16,900 nucleotides of DNA from Comamonadaceae bacterium (lineage in GTDB: Bacteria; Pseudomonadota; Gammaproteobacteria; Burkholderiales; Burkholderiaceae_C), in contig CANCCE010000034.1 in NCBI GenBank assembly GCA_947374505.1, forward strand, positions 1-16,900. The letters are read 5' to 3'. Shown here one piece after another: positions 12,045-16,900 of this stretch. Position 1 is the first letter of the stretch, and every line of letters starts with the position of its first letter. Below the pieces are notes generated by a model. It was given only the letters and a program-made list of their open reading frames with translations, was not told the origin of the DNA and searched no databases. A program made the position numbers and the translations under genes.

Positions 12045-13400
12045 ATGAGCCTGACTGAACAGCTGGCGCGATTTGCCGCAGAGACACGCATCGAAGACAT
12101 TCCCGCTGTCGTCATGCTGGGCAGTCGTGATGCCTTGATGGATACCCTCGGCGCGGCCATGGCGGGCACACGCGAGGAAGTCTGCGGCATTGCCGAGCGA
12201 TTTGTGCGTGAAACGGGTGCGCGGCCGGAGGCCAGTGTCTGGGGCAAGAATATCGCTACCTCACCATTGGAAGCGGCTTTCGCCAACGGCATCAGTGCGC
12301 ACGCTCTGGACTTTGATGACAGCATTCCGACCCTGCGCGGTCACCCCAGTGCGACCATGCTCGCCGCAGCACTGGCGGTAGGCGAAGCGACCCAAGCGAG
12401 CGGTGCCGCAGTATTGGCCAGCCACGCCATCGGCTTAGAAATTGCGGGCAAATTAGGTCGCATGCTGGGCGACGATCATTACCACCGCGGCTGGCATACC
12501 AGTGCCACCGTCGGGGTATTTTCGTCGGCCACGGTTGCCGCCCGGTTGTGGGGCCTCGACGCTCTGGGGATGCAGACGGCATGGGGCCTGGCGGCTTCGC
12601 AGATGTCCGGGCTGGTGCGTAATTTCGGCACCATGACCAAACCGTTTCACCTCGGCCAAGCCGCTCGCGCGGGTGTTCTGTCGGCCTGGCTGGCACGTGC
12701 CGGTTTCAGCGCTGACACGCAGATTTTCGATGGCCCGCACAACATGCAGCAGACCTATGCCGGTGCCGATGGAATCGACCTCGAACTACTGCTGAAAAAG
12801 CTGGCTCAGCCTTGGGAAATGATCGAGCCGGGCATCGCCGTTAAACGCTGGCCCTGCTGTTATGGCAACCATCGGCCGATTACCGGCTTGCTGGCCCTGC
12901 GTGCCGAGCATCACATCCAGGCCGACGAGATCGACAGCATTGAAGTCGCTTTCGTGGAGGGCAATGATGCGGCCCTCATCAGCACCCATCCGCAGACCGG
13001 GCTCGAAGCTAAATTCAGCATCGAATACGTCGCCGCAGCCACCATGATTGATGGCCGGATCACGCTCGACAGTTTTACCGATGAAATGGTTCAGCGACCG
13101 GCTCTGCGTGCCCTGATGACCAAGGTGCGGCGCGCGCGCATTCCCGCCGCGGAAACACCACCGGGTTCGGTTTTCGTGAAGGTCGCCATCACCACCGAAC
13201 GCGGTCGTTTTGAAGCCCGTGTCGAAAACCCGCCGGGCTCACGCCTCGAGCCGATGAACAAATCCGACCGTTACGAAAAATTTATGGATTGCGCGCAGCG
13301 CGTGCTCAGCAGTGAACAGGCGCTGACGTTGCACGCCCTGATCGATGGTTGCGTGAAACTCGATGACATCAGCATCCTAGTCCGTGCCACCAACCCCTGA
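12045..13400 (+). CDS. MmgE/PrpD-family protein (dehydratase/isomerase/decarboxylase type)
   Basis: This 451-residue protein is full length for the family. Signature stretches are HALDFDDS (86-93), GHPSA (99-103), HRGWHTSATVG (147-157), NFGTMTKPFHLGQAA (193-207) and KRWPCCYGNHRPI (267-279), containing the His/Asp/Lys residues that shape the active site in 2-methylcitrate dehydratase and cis-aconitate decarboxylase. The family acts on polycarboxylic acids in the cytoplasm by dehydration, isomerisation or decarboxylation. No prpB/prpC lies near, so a methylcitrate cycle role is unlikely. Pairing with a Bug receptor is a recurrent arrangement in Burkholderiales and points to use of an imported di- or tricarboxylate. 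Translation is probably coupled to the upstream gene. Confidence 0.9.
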   Translation: MSLTEQLARFAAETRIEDIPAVVMLGSRDALMDTLGAAMAGTREEVCGIAERFVRETGARPEASVWGKNIATSPLEAAFANGISAHALDFDDSIPTLRGHPSATMLAAALAVGEATQASGAAVLASHAIGLEIAGKLGRMLGDDHYHRGWHTSATVGVFSSATVAARLWGLDALGMQTAWGLAASQMSGLVRNFGTMTKPFHLGQAARAGVLSAWLARAGFSADTQIFDGPHNMQQTYAGADGIDLELLLKKLAQPWEMIEPGIAVKRWPCCYGNHRPITGLLALRAEHHIQADEIDSIEVAFVEGNDAALISTHPQTGLEAKFSIEYVAAATMIDGRITLDSFTDEMVQRPALRALMTKVRRARIPAAETPPGSVFVKVAITTERGRFEARVENPPGSRLEPMNKSDRYEKFMDCAQRVLSSEQALTLHALIDGCVKLDDISILVRATNP

Positions 13401-13503
13401 GCCGCTCTCGATGCACGGCCACTGAGCTTACATGTTGAGACTTTCTTTGCAGGCTCGCAACGATATGAAGTGGTCAAACATCTAAAGTTGATTTTTCACA
13501 ATC

Positions 13504-14313
13504 GTGTCGGACTTTATGCCTGAAGTCACTTTACTGGCCGTGATCCTTGTGCTCTCTGCTGTACTACAAGCCGTGGCGGCACTGATTGCCCTGCGACAGG
13601 TTGGCCGAGTCGATGACCGTAACCGCTTAGCGTGGCTGATCGTGGCGCTGGCGTTGGTCTTGATGGTGGAGCGTCGGATGGTGCCCCTGTGGCGCCACAT
13701 CAATGCTGGAGAGGTTAGCAGCATGATGGACGCCCTATTTGGCATGGCTATTTCCATGCTCATGGTGGTAGGCGTCTACGGTGTGACAGAGTTGATCACC
13801 GGTCTCAAGTCGAAGGCAGATACGGACGAGTTGACGGGGCTGGCAAATCGGCGGGCTGCTCTTCAGGTGGTTCGCAATGAAATCGAACGCGCCAAAAGGA
13901 CCCATCGCTCTATCGCTTTCTTGATGTATGACCTTGACCACTTCAAGTTGGTGAACGATACCTATGGTCACACGGCCGGCGACTTGGTGCTGCAGGGCAT
14001 TGCCGACATTGCGCTCGCCACCTTTCGTAAGATAGACACCATTGGACGCCTTGGCGGCGAGGAGTTTTTGGTCGTCCTACCGGAGTGCAATCAGAAAGAG
14101 GCAAGTGTTGCCGCCGAACGGTTTCGCAGTGCCGTCGCCTTAAAAAAATTCGTAGCGGGTGAGCAGCGAATTGAAATTACCATCAGCATTGGCGTGTTTA
14201 TACCTGACGCTTTGACGCATACTGTCACTGTTCAGAATGTTCTGGACGCAACAGACCAAGCACTTTATGCCGCCAAAAATGGTGGCCGTAACTGCGTCGT
14301 GGTGCAGGGCTAG
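13504..14313 (+). CDS. Membrane-anchored GGDEF diguanylate cyclase
   Basis: The 269-residue protein makes c-di-GMP from two GTP. It has three N-terminal membrane spans (about 8-32, 42-57 and 73-97), no separate sensor domain, and a GGDEF domain from about 105. DELTGLANRR (108-117), DLDHFK (143-148) and the active-site GGEEF (184-188) are intact, so it should be active. RKID (175-178) stands five residues before GGEEF and forms the RxxD inhibitory site for product feedback. The frame opens with GTG at 13504; ATG 13516 is an alternative, and neither has a clear ribosome binding site. It lies between carbon-uptake genes without obvious functional connection. Confidence 0.9.
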   Translation: MSDFMPEVTLLAVILVLSAVLQAVAALIALRQVGRVDDRNRLAWLIVALALVLMVERRMVPLWRHINAGEVSSMMDALFGMAISMLMVVGVYGVTELITGLKSKADTDELTGLANRRAALQVVRNEIERAKRTHRSIAFLMYDLDHFKLVNDTYGHTAGDLVLQGIADIALATFRKIDTIGRLGGEEFLVVLPECNQKEASVAAERFRSAVALKKFVAGEQRIEITISIGVFIPDALTHTVTVQNVLDATDQALYAAKNGGRNCVVVQG

Positions 14314-14356
14314 AAAGCCCCTTCGTTGCCGGTGTCTACTGAACCGAAAGTTACCC

Positions 14357-15322
14357 ATGCGTACCCGTCGCCTTTTTATATCTCACACTGCCGTGGCTGC
14401 TTCAGCTATGGCCTATCCCTTGATCGGACTCGCGCAGGCGCAGCCAACTCGTATCTTGGTTGGCGCACCTGCCGGTGGTTCAACAGACACGCTGGCCCGT
14501 ACGCTGGCCGCAGAGTTGGGCCGCTTGCTGGAAACCGTTGTACTGGTTGAAAACCGGCCGGGTGCTGGCGGGAATATTGCTGCCGAAGCAGTCGCCAGGG
14601 CCGCACCGGATGGCCATACTTTGTTGATGAGCTTTACCAGCCATGCCATCAACGCATCTCTCTATCCATCGTTGCCGTTTGACCCGGTCAAAGATTTCAC
14701 GGCTCTCACTTGCGTGGCCACATCGCCATCGGTGTTGGTGGCTCATCCTTCCGTGTCTGCAAACGATGTCCGTGAGCTCATTGCGTTGGCCAAGACCAAC
14801 CCGGGAAAACTCAACTTCGCGATTGGTGCGCTCGGGTCGTCACTGCATTTGGCGGGCGAGCTGTTCAAGATGCAGTCGGGGGTCAATATCGTGAACATTC
14901 CTTATCGCGGCACAGCGCCGGCCATTGCCGACGTACTGGCTGGGCAAGTCGAGTTGATGTTCTCGGCCATCGGCGTCTCGCAAGCGCATCTGAAAGCAGG
15001 AAAACTCAAGGCCTTGGGTGTCACCAGCGCCAAACGGCTGGCGCAGTATCCCGACGTTCCGGCGATTGCTGAAGTTCTACCCGGCTATGAGTCGAGTGCT
15101 TGGTTTGGCCTGTTTGGCCCTGCGCGCATGACGCCAGAATTGGTACGACGCGTCAGCAACGCCGCCCGGCAGTCAATTGCCGCGCCCGATGTTCGTCGCC
15201 GACTCGACATGGAGGGCGCTATTGCGGTTGGCAACACACCTGATGAATTTTCTAAATTCGTTCAAGCCGAAATTCGGCGTTGGGCCAAGGTGGTGAAATT
15301 TTCAGGGGCGGTGCCGGAATAA
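14357..15322 (+). CDS. Bug/TctC-family periplasmic solute-binding receptor (second)
   Basis: The start at ATG 14357 gives 321 residues with a signal peptide beginning MRTRRLFISHTAVAASAMAY and ending about AQAQ; the frame is open further upstream, but those residues are not signal-like. GAAAG (14346-14350) serves as ribosome binding site. The mature protein has GAPAGGSTDTLARTLAAELG, VENRPGAGGNIAAEAVARAA, PDGHTLL, IPYRGTAPAIADVLAGQVE and YPDVPAIAEV, all typical Bug features. It differs considerably from the receptor at 11056, so it is not a recent duplicate and probably binds another ligand. It is an orphan without TctAB. Its stop is 39 bp from the convergent CMD-like gene. Confidence 0.92.
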   Translation: MRTRRLFISHTAVAASAMAYPLIGLAQAQPTRILVGAPAGGSTDTLARTLAAELGRLLETVVLVENRPGAGGNIAAEAVARAAPDGHTLLMSFTSHAINASLYPSLPFDPVKDFTALTCVATSPSVLVAHPSVSANDVRELIALAKTNPGKLNFAIGALGSSLHLAGELFKMQSGVNIVNIPYRGTAPAIADVLAGQVELMFSAIGVSQAHLKAGKLKALGVTSAKRLAQYPDVPAIAEVLPGYESSAWFGLFGPARMTPELVRRVSNAARQSIAAPDVRRRLDMEGAIAVGNTPDEFSKFVQAEIRRWAKVVKFSGAVPE

Positions 15323-15361
15323 AGATGCTTGCACGCAGTTTTAGTCTCTGCGCGATGCATC

Positions 15362-15952
15362 TCATGCCAACAGTCGTTGCCTGATCTCCATCGGCTCAAA
15401 CACCTGCAACGGCAGGGCGCCGCCGCCGGGTATGCCGACCTGGGTGGCGTTTAACAGCATGGAGACCATCACATAGGTGCCGGACAAAACCGTCAGGTCA
15501 ATCACCGTCTGTTCGCCCATCGAGGCAACTGTCTCTTGCCAAAGTCTGTCGTGTACACGGTGATTCAGGCTCAATTGAACGCAGTAGTCATAGACGAGGC
15601 GTTCATCGTCTTGCATCGCGGTGGGCCTGCGGCATAGGCGCAAGTCTTCCATCACGGCATCAGACAAGCCCGCCTTGCGAGCAATAGCCTCATGCGCCCA
15701 CCACTCGTACTGAGCGTTTGAAATACGCGCTTGAATCAAGATGGCAAATTCGTTCAAACGCTTATTGACAGTGGTTTTGAAGCGTAAATAATCCAGCAGG
15801 TCAAAACACCTGCGCGCCATCTCGGGGCTGCGCAAGAGCGCGCTGTAAGGTCCGCCCAACGCAGCGCTGGAGACTTTTAAAATATCGTCTGCCAGCGGTT
15901 TCACCGCATCGGGCAAGGCGTCGTAGCTAATGGGGGTCAGTCGTTCATTCAC
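15362..15952 (-). CDS. Carboxymuconolactone decarboxylase-like (AhpD-fold) protein
   Basis: This 196-residue all-helical protein has the CMD core around LNEFAILIQARISNAQYEWW (66-85) and AHEAIARKAGLSDAVMEDLR (86-105), with the conserved Glu83, Trp and His87. The CxxC pair of AhpD peroxidase helpers is absent, so a lyase, decarboxylase or lactonase-like role is more likely than peroxide defence. A C-terminal segment, VLSGTYVMVSMLLNATQVG, completes the bundle. True gamma-carboxymuconolactone decarboxylase is shorter (about 130 residues). Being next to Bug receptors and a ring-cleavage gene, it may process a ring-fission product. It is divergent from the third Bug receptor, with 121 bp between the starts for both promoters. 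Confidence 0.85.
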   Translation of the reverse strand: MNERLTPISYDALPDAVKPLADDILKVSSAALGGPYSALLRSPEMARRCFDLLDYLRFKTTVNKRLNEFAILIQARISNAQYEWWAHEAIARKAGLSDAVMEDLRLCRRPTAMQDDERLVYDYCVQLSLNHRVHDRLWQETVASMGEQTVIDLTVLSGTYVMVSMLLNATQVGIPGGGALPLQVFEPMEIRQRLLA

Positions 15953-16059
15953 GCCCGAATAGTAGCGCGTTGGGATGATGCCAACGGGCGGAATGCATCC
16001 AACCTCAGGTATTCACTCTTTACACCTGATTGTTAAACGCAGAAGATCGCATCATCATG

Positions 16060-16066
16060 AAGGAGA
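16060..16066 (+). promoter_or_regulatory. Strong ribosome binding site of the third Bug gene
   Basis: AAGGAGA lies 7 nt before the ATG at 16074 and fixes this start. Confidence 0.75.
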
Positions 16067-16073
16067 CATTGGT

Positions 16074-16900
16074 ATGAATCGACGCCATCTGCTGCAAGCT
16101 GCCTCAGCGGCTTTTTTTCTGCCGGGCATCACCCGCGCACAGTCGTACCCCGTCAAGCCAATACGCTACATCGTCCCCGTGGCGGCCGGAGGCGGCAACG
16201 ACATGATTGCGCGGGTCGTCACTGAGCGCTGGGGACGGCTGCTGGGTCAGAACTTTTTGGTTGACAATCAAAGCGGTGGCGGTGGCGTCGTTGCTTGCCA
16301 AGCCACAGCGCGCGCGGCACCTGATGGCTATACCCTCATGCAGGGTTACGTGGCGACCCACGGAACGACCCCGGCGACCCGTCGCGTGAGCTATGACGCG
16401 ATCAAAGACTTCACGCCCATCGGGATGATTGGCGCAACGCCGAATGTACTCGCGATCAACGACACCGTGCCCGCTAAAAACGTCAATGAATTCATCGACT
16501 ACATCAAACGCAATCCCGGTAAGGTGAACTATGGATCAGCCGGTGCGGGCTCGCTGACACACATGACGATGGAACTCTTCAAGCAGGAGACCGGCGCCTT
16601 GATGCTGCACATTCCCTACCGTGGCATTGCACCGGCCATCAATGACTTGCTGGGCGGGCAGACCCAGGCGATGTTCCCCGGCCTCGCAGCAGCCTTGCCA
16701 CACTTACGCTCGGGCCGCATGCGCGCGCTGGCCGTGACCGGCAAGCAGCGCAGCCCCCAATTGAAGGATATCCCCACCATGGAGGAGATTGGCTTCAAGG
16801 GCTTTGATGCGATGCAGTGGTACGGCTCGGTCGGTCCCGCGGGCATGTCTGCGGCGGTGGTGCAGCGCCTCAACGAAGCGCAAGTGGCGGTTCTGAAATT
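16074..16900 (+). CDS. Bug/TctC-family periplasmic solute-binding receptor (third, cut by window end)
   Basis: The frame is open from ATG 16074 to the window end, 275 complete codons with no stop, so roughly the last 45-50 residues are outside. The N-terminus MNRRHLLQAASAAFFLPGIT is a signal peptide with a twin Arg, cleaved near TRAQ. Bug hallmarks are VPVAAGGGNDMIARVV, DNQSGGGGVVACQATARAAP, DGYTLM, IPYRGIAPAINDLLGGQTQA and KDIPTMEEIGF. It is divergent from the CMD-like gene, with a shared 121-bp promoter region. This is the third distinct orphan receptor in the window. Confidence 0.92.
   Translation, partial: MNRRHLLQAASAAFFLPGITRAQSYPVKPIRYIVPVAAGGGNDMIARVVTERWGRLLGQNFLVDNQSGGGGVVACQATARAAPDGYTLMQGYVATHGTTPATRRVSYDAIKDFTPIGMIGATPNVLAINDTVPAKNVNEFIDYIKRNPGKVNYGSAGAGSLTHMTMELFKQETGALMLHIPYRGIAPAINDLLGGQTQAMFPGLAAALPHLRSGRMRALAVTGKQRSPQLKDIPTMEEIGFKGFDAMQWYGSVGPAGMSAAVVQRLNEAQVAVLK

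Noticed and set aside
12292..12740. Minus-strand open frames within the MmgE/PrpD gene
   Set aside because: Arg/Pro-rich antisense frames typical of high-GC coding DNA; the plus-strand gene has clear family motifs.

Overview
The window reads as a Betaproteobacterium of the order Burkholderiales, probably near Comamonadaceae or Alcaligenaceae. The main support is three separate orphan Bug/TctC-type periplasmic binding proteins within 6 kb and a moderately high-GC catabolic gene style; the genus cannot be fixed from the sequence alone. No complete tRNA, rRNA or CRISPR array was found.

Region 1 (1-869) is older accessory DNA: the tail of an upstream gene overlaps an intact RES-domain gene (NAD+ phosphorylase toxin family), as in a toxin-antitoxin pair. 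Region 2 (870-8220) is a compact integrated element of about 7.35 kb, bounded by direct repeats of about 102 bp (72 bp identical) that include an RNA-gene-like CCA end and a terminator hairpin. On the minus strand it carries an AlpA-type regulator, a primase-polymerase/RepA-helicase replication protein and a P4-type tyrosine integrase. On the plus strand it carries a four-gene cargo operon: a protein tentatively resembling uracil-DNA glycosylases, a macro-domain protein, a two-helix membrane protein and an unrecognised 255-aa protein. An XRE regulator is divergent from the cargo, and a palindrome lies between them. No capsid, terminase or conjugation genes are visible, so it looks like a phage-satellite-like element or a minimal integrative element.

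Region 3 (8420-16900) is a catabolic region. A lower-GC, translationally coupled alpha/beta hydrolase and cupin pair is followed by an intradiol (hydroxyquinol/catechol-type) ring-cleavage dioxygenase. Then come a Bug receptor coupled to an MmgE/PrpD protein, a membrane diguanylate cyclase, a second Bug receptor, a convergent carboxymuconolactone-decarboxylase-like gene, and a third Bug receptor cut by the window end. Together these suggest capture of organic acids or aromatics, ring opening and further processing of the acids, but the substrate is not determined.

The strongest candidate for an undescribed system is the cargo operon at 1489-3879. It combines a possible base-excision-like enzyme with an ADP-ribose-binding macro domain, a small membrane protein and an unknown protein, under apparent control of an XRE repressor, inside a mobile element. 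A defence or toxin-antitoxin role is an inference from this layout, not something shown.
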